NCBI RefSeq assembly: GCF_900240405.1 | Contig: NZ_OEQK01000005.1 | Coordinates: forward strand, 186,001 to 250,000 | Direction: 5' to 3' | DNA: 64,000 nt | Source of the DNA: Salirhabdus sp. Marseille-P4669 | GTDB taxonomy: Bacteria; Bacillota; Bacilli; Bacillales; Alkalibacillaceae | Shown: in pieces, positions 27,431 through 35,797 of the stretch | Position numbering within the stretch: position 1 is the stretch's first letter | Layout of the letters: each line of letters starts with the position of its first letter | The notes under the pieces: generated by a model | Databases searched by the model: none | The model's input: the letters and a program-made list of their open reading frames with translations, nothing else | Told to the model about the DNA's origin: nothing | Position numbers and translations under genes: made by a program

Positions 27431-28479
27431 TATTTTACATATATTTTTCCAGAAAAGTCATCCGTAACTTCACCAATGATTGCTGATTCGACTCCGTTTG
27501 AACGAAGAGCATCATTTAGTGACTCTGCCTGCTCTTCAGGAACAGCAATTAAAAGACCACCAGAAGTTACAGCATCACACAAGATAATTTGGTCAATTTC
27601 GTCAATATATTCAGCGTATTCAATGTTATCATTAAGCCATTTATGATTTTTCCTAGATCCACCTGGTATGACACCATCTAAAGCTAATTGTTTCGTTTTC
27701 GGTAAAACGGGAACTTTATTTTGATAAATGGTAATACCGACATTACTTCCACTAGCCATTTCGTAAGTATGGCCTAATAAACCAAAACCAGTAATATCTG
27801 TACTTGCATGAATTGTATAGTTATTCATGATTTCTGCCGCGGTTTTATTAAGTGTTGCCATTACCTCCATTACGCGGTTAAGGTCCTCTTGTTCTATTAA
27901 ATCTCTTTTAATCGCAGTCGTTAATATGCCAACACCTATTGGTTTTGTTAATAGTAACCGGTCCTTTGGCTTTGCACCTATATTCGCACGAATTTTGTCA
28001 GGATGAACAATCCCTGTTACAGAAAGACCGAATTTCGGTTCTTGATCATCTATCGAGTGTCCCCCAACTAACACAGCACCCGATTCTCTAACTTTATCAG
28101 ATGACCCAGCCAAAATTTGCGCTAAAATGTTTTTATCTAATTTGTTAATTGGGAATCCGACAATGTTCATTACTGTTATCGGTTCTCCACCCATAGCATA
28201 AACGTCACTTAATGCATTTGCAGCAGCGATTTGACCAAACATATAAGGATCATCCACTATAGGGGTAAAATAATCTAATGTCTGTACAAGCGCAGTCTCA
28301 TTGTTTAATTTATATACACCTGCATCATCAGAAGTATCTAAACCGACCAAAAGGTTTGGGTTAGGTTCATTTTTTGGTATATGACGCAAAACTTGCGCCA
28401 GGTCTTCAGGACCAATTTTACATCCTCAGCCACCTTTAGCCGTTAAAGAAGTTAATTTAAAAATATCCTCTTTAGACAT
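27430..28479 (-). CDS. selD: Selenide, water dikinase SelD, itself a selenoprotein (UGA = Sec18)
   Basis: SelD makes selenophosphate from selenide and ATP for Sec-tRNA and selenouridine. Read from ATG 28479 (GAAGGAT upstream) the frame contains one TGA at 28426-28428. Decoded as selenocysteine it gives AKGGUGCK at residues 14-21, exactly the SelD catalytic motif where other species have Cys or Sec, and the following Lys21 is the essential lysine. Full length is then 349 residues, the family norm. DDAGVY, GGHSI and the C-terminal GG(L/I)L segments are intact. Stopping at the TGA would delete the active site. Gene callers will truncate it to a start near 28389. Confidence 0.93.
28385..28413 (-). 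promoter_or_regulatory. Candidate bacterial SECIS hairpins after the selD UGA
   Basis: Two short stems follow the UGA on the minus strand: GGTC-CTGAA-GACC (28401-28413) and CGCAA-GTT-TTGCG (28385-28397). The second has its loop about 34 bases after the UGA and starts with G, as in described bacterial SECIS elements recognised by SelB. Which one is used, or whether they combine, is not determined. Confidence 0.45.
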
Positions 28480-28642
28480 ATGTACCACATCCTTCTCATT
28501 TGACGTCCACTACTATTGTAATACATTTAACAAAATTAATCTTGAATAGGGATTTTTATTTATTGTAAGTGAAGTTTTTTCAAAAGTACAACCACGATGT
28601 ATCTATGTATAATTGTACATTCCCTTAAAATGGTATTTCATC

Positions 28643-28648
28643 TATAAT
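28643..28648 (+). promoter_or_regulatory. -10 box of the GlmS-like gene
   Basis: A consensus TATAAT lies 33 bases before the TTG start. No good -35 stands 17 bases upstream. No glmS ribozyme core is seen in the leader. Confidence 0.5.
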
Positions 28649-28680
28649 AGAAGAAACGAGGAGAATTTGGAGGTGTGGAT

Positions 28681-30516
28681 TTGAGCGGAATTGTCGGGTA
28701 TGTAGGAAATCGTTCCTCACAAGAAATATTAATACACGGATTAAAAAATTTAGAGTATCGTGGATATGATTCTGCAGGAATTGCCGTTTCCAATGAAAAG
28801 ACTATCGAAGTTCGACGAGAAAAAGGTCAGATTCAAGATTTAGAAGCTTCCTTACAGCTAGATCCAATTTTAAAAGGAAACCTTGGAATTGGTCATACAC
28901 GTTGGGCTTCACACGGTACTCCTTCTGTCACCAATTCGCATCCATTATCTGATACGAACGGAAAATATTTTGTTGTGCATAACGGGATTATTGAAAATTA
29001 TCGTGAATTACGAAAAGGACTTGTAGCTGACGGTGTAGATTTTCAAACTGATACAGATACAGAAGTAATTCCACATTTGCTAGCGAAATATGATACAGGT
29101 AACTATTTAGATACGGTACGACAAGTATTACCGTTACTAAAGGGATCGTTTGCTTTAGCCATTATGTGTAGTACATATCCTAATACGATTATTGCGATAT
29201 CACAAGAAAATCCATTAATAGTCGGCTTTGGATTAAAGGAAGGATTTTTAGCCTCTGACATATCAGCATTGCTACCATATACAAAAGAAATTTATCCAAT
29301 TAAAAATAATGAAATAGCAATGTTAACGTCTGAAAGGATAACAATTGAAACGTTGGATGGTGAACCAATCCATCCGAAAAAGGTTCTTATTGAATGGGAC
29401 CAAGAAGAAATAGACCTTCATGAATATGATTACTTCATGTTGAAAGAAATTATGGAACAGCCAAAAACAATCAAGAAAACATTAGAAGGAAAAATCAAAA
29501 ACTCCCATGTAAGGATAGCTGAATTAGAACCTTTACTTAACCAGTATGAGTTTCACCACTTTGAAAAGATTGATATTGTTGGCAACGGAACATCTTATCA
29601 TTCTGGTATGGTAGGAAAAAAAGTAATGGAGCAATTATTCCGGATTCCTGTTGAAGTGCATATTTCCTCAGAATTCAGCAATGAGCATGGTCATTTATCA
29701 AATCGGAACTTAGTCATTGTATTGAGTCAATCAGGAGAAACTGCAGATTCATTATCTGCACTGAAAGAAGCAAAACGGAATGATTGCGTTACGATTGCAA
29801 TTACGAATAAAAAACGAAGTAATATTGCCCGAATAGCAGATTATATGCTATTAACAAATGCAGGACCGGAATTAGCTGTAGCTGCTACCAAAGCGTATAC
29901 ATCTCAAATTACTTCATTGATTTTGTTGACAATCTTTTTAAGTCAACATTCGGATAAAACGAACGCTTATGATTATACAGAACTTCTTGATGCTTTAGTG
30001 CAATTACCTGATGTTGTAGAACAAACCCTAATTATGACGCAGGATGCGATTGATTCTTTTGCCCAAGTAACAAATGATCAAGATCACCTATTTTTAATCG
30101 GTCGAGGTTTAGACTATGTGCTTGCATTGGAAGGGGCATTAAAACTTCAAGAAGTAGCTTACCTACACGCTGATGCTTACGCAGCTGGTGAAGTCAAACA
30201 CGGAACAATGGCTTTAATAACCCCTGGGGTACCTGTTATCGCACTTGCCACTCAAGCCCATCTTAGAGGAAAACTTGTGAGCAATATACGAGAATTAAAA
30301 ACGAGAGAAGCATTTGTAGTTGGCGTAACTACTGTGGGAGATGATGCTGTGGGAGAAGTTGTGGATCAAGTATTATATATTCCTGAAGCACATCCTTACT
30401 TAATGCCAATTGTTGCTGCAATACCACTACAATTATTAGCATATTATGCTGGTACCGTTCGTGGGTATAATGTGGATCGACCTCGAAATCTAGCGAAAAG
30501 CTTAACAGTAGAATAA
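28681..30516 (+). CDS. GlmS-like amidotransferase/isomerase with Ser in place of catalytic Cys1
   Basis: 611 residues aligned to glucosamine-6-phosphate synthase along its whole length. The Ntn glutaminase domain keeps HTRWASHG, HNGIIEN and TDTDTE. The residue after the initiator is Ser (codon AGC) where GlmS has the nucleophile Cys1. TTG at 28681 is the start because GGAGG lies eight bases upstream; a GTG two codons earlier overlaps that site. Both SIS domains are intact (GNGTSYH, SQSGETADS) and the tail LAKSLTVE is conserved. It may be ammonia-dependent, act on another sugar, or be a sequencing error. There is no ribozyme leader, so the main glmS is probably elsewhere. Confidence 0.85.
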   Translation: MSGIVGYVGNRSSQEILIHGLKNLEYRGYDSAGIAVSNEKTIEVRREKGQIQDLEASLQLDPILKGNLGIGHTRWASHGTPSVTNSHPLSDTNGKYFVVHNGIIENYRELRKGLVADGVDFQTDTDTEVIPHLLAKYDTGNYLDTVRQVLPLLKGSFALAIMCSTYPNTIIAISQENPLIVGFGLKEGFLASDISALLPYTKEIYPIKNNEIAMLTSERITIETLDGEPIHPKKVLIEWDQEEIDLHEYDYFMLKEIMEQPKTIKKTLEGKIKNSHVRIAELEPLLNQYEFHHFEKIDIVGNGTSYHSGMVGKKVMEQLFRIPVEVHISSEFSNEHGHLSNRNLVIVLSQSGETADSLSALKEAKRNDCVTIAITNKKRSNIARIADYMLLTNAGPELAVAATKAYTSQITSLILLTIFLSQHSDKTNAYDYTELLDALVQLPDVVEQTLIMTQDAIDSFAQVTNDQDHLFLIGRGLDYVLALEGALKLQEVAYLHADAYAAGEVKHGTMALITPGVPVIALATQAHLRGKLVSNIRELKTREAFVVGVTTVGDDAVGEVVDQVLYIPEAHPYLMPIVAAIPLQLLAYYAGTVRGYNVDRPRNLAKSLTVE

Positions 30517-30549
30517 AAAATAAGCTTGGATCATTCCAAGCTTATTTTT
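30517..30549. terminator. Strong bidirectional terminator
   Basis: AAAATAAGCTTGGA pairs perfectly with TCCAAGCTTATTTT around TCAT, with A and T runs on both sides. It separates the convergent GlmS-like and lipoprotein genes. Confidence 0.9.
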
Positions 30550-30557
30550 GTATTAAA

Positions 30558-31106
30558 CTATTGAAGTTCAGTTGCTAGGTCAGGCGTACTGCTTAAGCCA
30601 GCTTCTTCAAAAAGTGTTGTAGCTTTTTCTGTGTATGCTGCAATTTTTTCATCTGCTGCATTGAAGTCTGTAGCGTCACTTTCAATAGCTTCTTTATATG
30701 CTTCAAAAGCACCTTTCACTTCTGAAACCGCTTCTTCATAAGTTGTTTTTGCTTCTTCTGTAAAGCTATCTGCTTCCGTTAACTCATAAGAATCTAAAGC
30801 GGCAATTGCTTCGTCTGCTGCAGTTAAAGCATCTGCTTTTAACGTTTCTAAAGCTTCGGCATCAGCCTCTTCATTCGCAGTTTCAGCAATGTATGCATTT
30901 ACGGTTGCATATTGATTACGAACTGTATTTGCTACTGCGATATGATTTTTTAATAGTGCAGAGCTTAGAGCTTTTGTATCTTCTGTATTTTCTTCTGTTG
31001 CTGTTTCATCAGATGCATTTGTTTTATCTGAAGCGTCTTCAGAATCACCACATGCAGCTAAAAACAATACTAGAGAGATTCCTAGTAAGCTTAGTAGTTT
31101 TTTCAT
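30558..31106 (-). CDS. Lipoprotein with helical, Ala/Glu-rich body
   Basis: 182 residues. Lipobox LAAC with Cys19 follows a basic/hydrophobic signal. A low-complexity acidic linker (about 20-45) precedes a long alpha-helical, Ala/Glu/Thr-rich region (about 50-170). No enzymatic motif is seen. It would be anchored outside the membrane. ATG with GGGGGAGG upstream. Monocistronic. Function unknown; a structural or wall-associated role is only a guess. Confidence 0.75.
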   Translation of the reverse strand: MKKLLSLLGISLVLFLAACGDSEDASDKTNASDETATEENTEDTKALSSALLKNHIAVANTVRNQYATVNAYIAETANEEADAEALETLKADALTAADEAIAALDSYELTEADSFTEEAKTTYEEAVSEVKGAFEAYKEAIESDATDFNAADEKIAAYTEKATTLFEEAGLSSTPDLATELQ

Positions 31107-31299
31107 GTTATTTCCTCCCCCTTTTCACTTACAGGAGATAGTTTAATCCTTACTTCACAGAAAGTAAATAAGTTTTAAAAATGTTTTAATTGCAAGTTTA
31201 TTCTATTATTTCTCAATATTTATTTAACTCTCTCCCCTTTCTTAAAATTCTTGTATATTATGACGGAAACGGCTCATAGTAAAAATGGAGGTGTATAAT

Positions 31300-31542
31300 A
31301 TGCCAAGTCCTTATCGTTGTCCGAATTGCAAAACGAACCGTTCTCGCTTTAACCTAATTGAGCAAGTCCCAACATCCGTTAAAATGGATTCCCAAACAGG
31401 GGAAGTTATTGAACAATATACACAAGATAATTTAGATGTACTTCATGTTCCGTATAGAGGACCTGCATACAAAGTACAATGCGGAGTTTGTGGACTTGTT
31501 GAGGATGAACAAATGTTTATTAAGCATGGAGAACAAAGATAA
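31300..31542 (+). CDS. Small zinc-ribbon protein, 80 residues
   Basis: Two CxxC knuckles, CPNC (about 7-10) and CGVC (about 62-65), make a single zinc ribbon around a beta-rich middle. ATG at 31300 has GGAGGTG five bases upstream; the in-frame GTG-region start 15 bases earlier is part of that site. Cytoplasmic. It could bind nucleic acid or serve as a structural subunit. Family not recognised. Confidence 0.72.
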   Translation: MPSPYRCPNCKTNRSRFNLIEQVPTSVKMDSQTGEVIEQYTQDNLDVLHVPYRGPAYKVQCGVCGLVEDEQMFIKHGEQR

Positions 31543-31639
31543 TACGGCAATAAATGAAGAGTCAAGAATCTTATTGTCCAAGATTATTGGCTCTTATTTA
31601 AAAGCAAGATCATTTATTGGATATAGATATGAATTTTAA
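31526..31639 (+). CDS. Possible 37-residue peptide overlapping the zinc-ribbon gene
   Basis: From ATG 31526 the frame gives a polar start and an amphipathic RILLSKIIGSYLKARSFIGY end, stopping at 31639. It overlaps the preceding gene by 17 bases and lacks a clear ribosome site, so it would need translational coupling. Listed because the composition looks protein-like. Confidence 0.25.
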   Translation: MENKDNTAINEESRILLSKIIGSYLKARSFIGYRYEF

Positions 31640-31657
31640 CAATAGAAGGTGTACATA

Positions 31658-32077
31658 TTGAATGAAGTTATAAAAGAGTTAAATCATTTTTTAGAAGGAA
31701 ATTATATGGCGATTCATGCTTATGATCAGTATATTTATCGTATAAAAGACCAAAAGATAAAAGAAGTTTTCCAACAGATTCAACAAGAACATAAAAAACA
31801 CGCTCAGATTGTAGCGGAAAGAATACAAAATGTTGGTGGCAAACCAGTTGATGACGTTGGAATGAAAGGAAAAATGGTTGAAATGTTGGAAAAAATGAAA
31901 GGTACAGATGGCATTTCGGCAATCTTAAAGGATGCTATTGCTGGTGAAAACAGAGGTATTAAGGTTTCGAAAGACCTTGTAAGAGGTGACTTAGATGAAG
32001 AAAGCCTTGCCCTCGTGAAAGACATACTGAATGCCGACGAGGGCCATGTTCAGCAGTTACAAGATTTGCTTAAATGA
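31658..32077 (+). CDS. Ferritin-like four-helix protein
   Basis: 139 residues from TTG 31658 (AGAAGGTG six bases upstream). It is predicted as four helices with Glu/His pairs at EHKKHA (about 53-58) and DEGHVQQ (about 129-135), and a Glu in EGNYMAIHAY and GENRG. This is the residue pattern of rubrerythrin- or DUF2383-like di-iron proteins. It could bind iron or act in stress protection. It follows the zinc-ribbon gene on the same strand. Confidence 0.6.
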   Translation: MNEVIKELNHFLEGNYMAIHAYDQYIYRIKDQKIKEVFQQIQQEHKKHAQIVAERIQNVGGKPVDDVGMKGKMVEMLEKMKGTDGISAILKDAIAGENRGIKVSKDLVRGDLDEESLALVKDILNADEGHVQQLQDLLK

Positions 32078-32135
32078 AAGTGATTACTAGTAAAAATTAC
32101 TACCGCTAAGTTCAGGCTTGAATAGAGTTACTAGA

Positions 32136-33170
32136 TTATTTAATTTTAAATAAAGATGGTTTGATAACACCGTTTAATGACTTGATTACTACATTCTTTC
32201 CATTTACCCATTCATCCATCTTAAGATTTAAGATTTCATCGCTTCGCGCAACCGAAATCAACAATCTACTATCTTGAAATCGATAAGAAAAAGTATGCAG
32301 CGTTCCAAAAAGCTGTTCATATTCTGTGAAAAATAGCGGCGAATTTGGATTTCGAAAATGATCAAACATCATCTGCTGGGAGTAATGAATAAAGTTGTTT
32401 GATTGAAAATAAGCATCTCTTTTTATGGAATTGTTCATGCTTTTGCGATTATAGTTACGCATTTGTTCCGTTTTAAAGTGATTTTCACAAGATAAATGTT
32501 GTTCTCCATTTCGTATTGTGACTTGTTCTGGAGAGGCTTCCACAACTACCATCTGTCCATTAGAATCACTTAACGAAAAGTTATAACAAGCTGCATGCGG
32601 AACCTCCTTTAACATATTGATCGCTTCCTTTACATTACTACATGTTTCAAGTATCATACGTACTGCAACCCACGATTGGATTCCCTTACGATAGCCATTA
32701 TTACTAACAAAATGCAGTCCTGCTACTAAACCCTTTTCATTCACTCCATCATGTCGACCTAATAACTGTAAGTTGAAACCCGCTGAAGCAAAGGAAGTAG
32801 CAGGTTGACTAAACGTAAATATGCCGTCATAAAGTATAGGAGAAAAATCATAGTTTCGTACATAAAATTCTTTTGTTGCAAAGGAAGTACAGCCCATAGC
32901 CTCTGTTTTTGGCACGTCATATCCACTAAATAAGGCGCACGCTTTTTCGTATGGTACATTCATTCCATCAGCAATGCCCTTTAATTCTTCTACTAGATTA
33001 GGAGAAAAGCCTCGTAGTATTGCTTCCATTTCTTTAACGTTAATATTGTCCTTTGCTATCTGTTTAAAAATGGATAATTTAGGACTGTTTTTGAGGTGTT
33101 TTCCTATCTGGAATCCAATATCATAGCTACTCGCTCTAAATTGCAAAACATCTACCTGAAAAGGATCCAT
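32136..33170 (-). CDS. C45-type acyltransferase/peptidase (Ntn hydrolase)
   Basis: 344 residues from ATG 33170, with AAGGGGATG upstream. An N-terminal helical part precedes the Ntn domain that begins at Cys94 in AMGCTSFA, the expected nucleophile exposed by self-cleavage. YVRNYDF, GRHDGVNEKGL and ENHF are the usual C45 (acyl-CoA:6-aminopenicillanic acid acyltransferase-like) motifs. Bacterial members hydrolyse amides of unknown identity. The start is just upstream of, and four bases past, the AraC gene's stop, so the two are co-expressed. Confidence 0.8.
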   Translation of the reverse strand: MDPFQVDVLQFRASSYDIGFQIGKHLKNSPKLSIFKQIAKDNINVKEMEAILRGFSPNLVEELKGIADGMNVPYEKACALFSGYDVPKTEAMGCTSFATKEFYVRNYDFSPILYDGIFTFSQPATSFASAGFNLQLLGRHDGVNEKGLVAGLHFVSNNGYRKGIQSWVAVRMILETCSNVKEAINMLKEVPHAACYNFSLSDSNGQMVVVEASPEQVTIRNGEQHLSCENHFKTEQMRNYNRKSMNNSIKRDAYFQSNNFIHYSQQMMFDHFRNPNSPLFFTEYEQLFGTLHTFSYRFQDSRLLISVARSDEILNLKMDEWVNGKNVVIKSLNGVIKPSLFKIK

Positions 33171-33174
33171 ATCA

Positions 33175-34047
33175 TCATCCCCTTTTCCGAATCGGTAACC
33201 AAATTTCGGTTCGGTACTTTTCATTTTTAACGTCTAATTCTGATGGAGGATATACTTCCATTTCAGGTGTCCCAGCGTGCTCATATCCAGTTGCAGGTAA
33301 CCATTCTGTAAAAATCGTCTGCCATGCTTTTTGTATCGCGTTAGGCATCGATCCTTCTACATTAAAAACAGCCCAAGTTGAAGCAGGAATGGTTCTTTCC
33401 TCTAATTCTATGTCGATTTGATCCTTACCCTTTTCGATCCCGATAAAGTAAGTAAATGCTTCTAAATCCATTGTAAAATCCATGCAAATACCTAACATAC
33501 CTAAGGTACTAGCATGACGTGCTAATGTTTTCCCAGTCTCACTTGTATTTATTTCTGTCCAATAAGCAGGTATTTTTTCTAAATTTTCGCCATCCTTTTT
33601 TGTTACGTTAATACTTTTTCCGACTACCTGGAAAGCTTCTTTTTCCAAAATCTTATAATCCATCTGTTGTTCACCCTTCACTTCAATTGTAAAGAACAAA
33701 GGTGGAAAAGCCTTAAGAATGGTGTCTGGTTTTTTCGATTCCGTTGGTGTAATTCCATGGAAATTACGAAATGCTTTTGCAAAGGATTCCGGTGTTTCGT
33801 ATCCGTATTTATAGGCAACATCGATTACCTTTTGCTTTGTTGTATTTAATTCTTGTGCTGCCATCGTTAGTCTACGATTGCGAATATATTCTGCAACTGT
33901 GTATCCTGTGATCATGAGAAACATTCGTTGAAAGTGAAATTTTGACGTACCAAACAAATCCGCAATTTCTTGAATCTCTAGTTTTTTCTCTAAGTGCTCT
34001 TCGATAAACCGTATACATTCATTTATTTGTTTAATTCCATTCACCAT
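33175..34047 (-). CDS. AraC-family regulator with GyrI-like effector domain
   Basis: 290 residues from ATG 34047 (GGAAGGAG five bases upstream). The two AraC helix-turn-helices occupy about 5-100 (LFGTSKFHFQRMF, then YKYGYETPESFAKAFRNFHGITP). A GyrI-like/effector-binding domain (about 115-290, ending in EIWLPI) follows, as in Rob and BltR-type multidrug sensors. The downstream C45 gene is four bases away, so the regulator and enzyme form one operon and probably respond to the same small molecule. Confidence 0.86.
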   Translation of the reverse strand: MVNGIKQINECIRFIEEHLEKKLEIQEIADLFGTSKFHFQRMFLMITGYTVAEYIRNRRLTMAAQELNTTKQKVIDVAYKYGYETPESFAKAFRNFHGITPTESKKPDTILKAFPPLFFTIEVKGEQQMDYKILEKEAFQVVGKSINVTKKDGENLEKIPAYWTEINTSETGKTLARHASTLGMLGICMDFTMDLEAFTYFIGIEKGKDQIDIELEERTIPASTWAVFNVEGSMPNAIQKAWQTIFTEWLPATGYEHAGTPEMEVYPPSELDVKNEKYRTEIWLPIRKRG

Positions 34048-34150
34048 TGTTCTCCTTCCAATCAAGAATACCAAGTAATAACGGGTTGCTCCTGTCATTT
34101 TGTGCTCTCTATAGACAGATTTTACATTCTCGATCTTGTGAAAATCATAA

Positions 34151-34579
34151 TTATATTAATTCTTGTAGACTAAAAATGTTGTATTTCTTAAAATCTCTAA
34201 TAATAGTAGAAGGTAATATAGAAAGTAACTCGTTTTTGGTTGCCCATTTATAGTCCATGTGTTCATTCGATAATATTACGTTATCGTTATCTGTACTACA
34301 TAAATAGCTGAGCATTACAATTTGTCTAGCAGGATTGGTTTTGAAGGAATTAGCAAAAAGCAGCTTTTCCACTGAAACGTTGAGACCAACTTCCTCTGAA
34401 ATTTCCCGGATTAGTCCTTCTTCTATATCTTCTCCAAAATCTAATTTACCTCCAGGACATTCCCAGGTTCCTCCGCCAACATCTTCGGGTGCACGTTGGA
34501 CAACGAGTATTTTTCCTTTATGTAAAATAACTCCTTTTGTTGCTACGACAATTTGATTACGATCGTCTCGAACTGTCAA
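34151..34579 (-). CDS. Nudix hydrolase (MutT-like)
   Basis: 142 residues from TTG 34579, which has AGGAGGG six bases upstream; in-frame ATGs farther upstream lack such a site. The Nudix box is complete: GGKLDFGEDIEEG followed by REISEEVGL. ECPGG precedes it. The short size and layout fit MutT/ADP-ribose-type enzymes that sanitise nucleotides. Monocistronic. Confidence 0.82.
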   Translation of the reverse strand: MTVRDDRNQIVVATKGVILHKGKILVVQRAPEDVGGGTWECPGGKLDFGEDIEEGLIREISEEVGLNVSVEKLLFANSFKTNPARQIVMLSYLCSTDNDNVILSNEHMDYKWATKNELLSILPSTIIRDFKKYNIFSLQELI

Positions 34580-34709
34580 TTGATACCCTCCTACTAATAG
34601 GTGAAACATATAGTATGTTCTTACCTTGAATGTTAAGCAATTATAGTAATATTTTATCGTAACAGCAGTTAAAAGAGAATGATTATTCAGAAACTCATAA
34701 CAATACAAA

Positions 34710-34734
34710 AAGACGCCATCATAGATGACGTCTT
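34710..34734 (-). terminator. Terminator of the 44-residue basic protein gene
   Basis: AAGACG-C-CATC pairs with GATG-A-CGTCTT with one mismatch. TTTTTG follows on the minus strand, five bases after the stop. Confidence 0.75.
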
Positions 34735-34738
34735 CTTG

Positions 34739-34873
34739 CTACCCTTTATTTCGCTTTTTCGATTGTTCACTGCTTTGCAATTTAGTTGCACCCGCGTTAT
34801 CAAGACCTTGATCACGATCAGATTCTACTCTTCTCGACTTTCTTAATTTCTTCTCTTGTCTATCTCGACCCAT
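34739..34873 (-). CDS. 44-residue basic hydrophilic protein
   Basis: ATG 34873 follows GGAGGT with the right spacing, and a terminator stands directly after the stop, so this very short gene is well supported. The product begins MGRDRQEKKLRK and is Arg/Lys/Gln-rich with no hydrophobic core. It resembles the small basic YfhD/spore-associated proteins of Bacillus, but I cannot assign the family. Probably disordered and nucleic-acid binding. Confidence 0.75.
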   Translation of the reverse strand: MGRDRQEKKLRKSRRVESDRDQGLDNAGATKLQSSEQSKKRNKG

Positions 34874-34990
34874 AACAACTACCTCCTTTCACTAAAGTAG
34901 TATGTTACAGGTAGTATCATTCTATTTTAACGAAACCTAAACGAACGATTTGTGTATAATAAAAATTTATAAAGAGGCTAAAGGTTTACC

Positions 34991-35785
34991 CTAACTACAA
35001 GCCTCTTTAAGTACAATCCGAGTACCAACTTGTTTACCGCTACAGAATGAAGTTAAATTTCCTTTTTCTACGCCACTTAAAATGACAACATCAGATACTT
35101 GGAAACGAAGTGCATCCAAAGCAGCCTGAACCTTTGGAACCATCCCTTGTTTAATATCACCAGTTTTTATAAATCTGTATGCTTCGATCTTGGTTAGCAC
35201 GTTAAGTACCGTACTTCTACCGTTTTTGTTTACATAGATACCAGGTATGTTACTTACAAAACAGAGAGCCCCACCAAGATGCTTCGCAATCGCTGCAGCT
35301 GCCATATCCCCATTAATATTTAATCGAGCACCTGTTTCGTCAATTCCAATCGGGGATATCACAGGTATATACTTTTCTTCAATCAAATTTTTTAATAGTC
35401 CAGTATTAACATTTTGCACATTACCAACAAGACCAAGCTTATTATTTGTAGTGCGGGTAGATTGTAACAAGTCTCCATCAATTCCACTTATTCCTACTGC
35501 CCGACCACCATAACTGTTTAAGAGACGTACAATTTTCTTGTTGACAATTCCGCTTAAAACCATTTCCACAACATCTAATACTTCCGAAGTCGTTTTCCTC
35601 ATTCCATCAAAAAAAGTGGTTTCAATATTTAATTTTCGGAGATATTCTGTTATAAGTGGTCCACCTCCGTGAACAATTATCGGCTGCCAGTCATCCGAGT
35701 GATGCAATTGAACGACTTCATCGTAAAAGGATTTCGGTAAATCTTCGAAGATACTACCACCAAATTTTATAATAAGGTATTTCAT
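34991..35785 (-). CDS. argB: Acetylglutamate kinase
   Basis: 264 residues of the amino-acid kinase family. IIKFGGS (5-11) and IVHGGGP (about 37-43) bind phosphate, and NINGDMAAAAIAKHLGG (about 156-172) contacts acetylglutamate. It phosphorylates N-acetylglutamate in arginine synthesis. It is last in argC-argJ-argB, 13 bases after argJ. There is no N-terminal helix of the arginine-inhibited hexameric type, and feedback inhibition is unlikely, as expected with bifunctional ArgJ. Confidence 0.93.
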   Translation of the reverse strand: MKYLIIKFGGSIFEDLPKSFYDEVVQLHHSDDWQPIIVHGGGPLITEYLRKLNIETTFFDGMRKTTSEVLDVVEMVLSGIVNKKIVRLLNSYGGRAVGISGIDGDLLQSTRTTNNKLGLVGNVQNVNTGLLKNLIEEKYIPVISPIGIDETGARLNINGDMAAAAIAKHLGGALCFVSNIPGIYVNKNGRSTVLNVLTKIEAYRFIKTGDIKQGMVPKVQAALDALRFQVSDVVILSGVEKGNLTSFCSGKQVGTRIVLKEACS

Positions 35786-35797
35786 GAATTCACCATC

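Noticed and set aside
28390-28479. selD as a truncated gene starting near 28389
   Set aside because: This would remove the catalytic motif, whereas reading TGA as Sec restores a full-length conserved protein.
28502-28674. glmS ribozyme upstream of the GlmS-like gene
   Set aside because: The conserved ribozyme core and cleavage-site pattern are not found in this leader.
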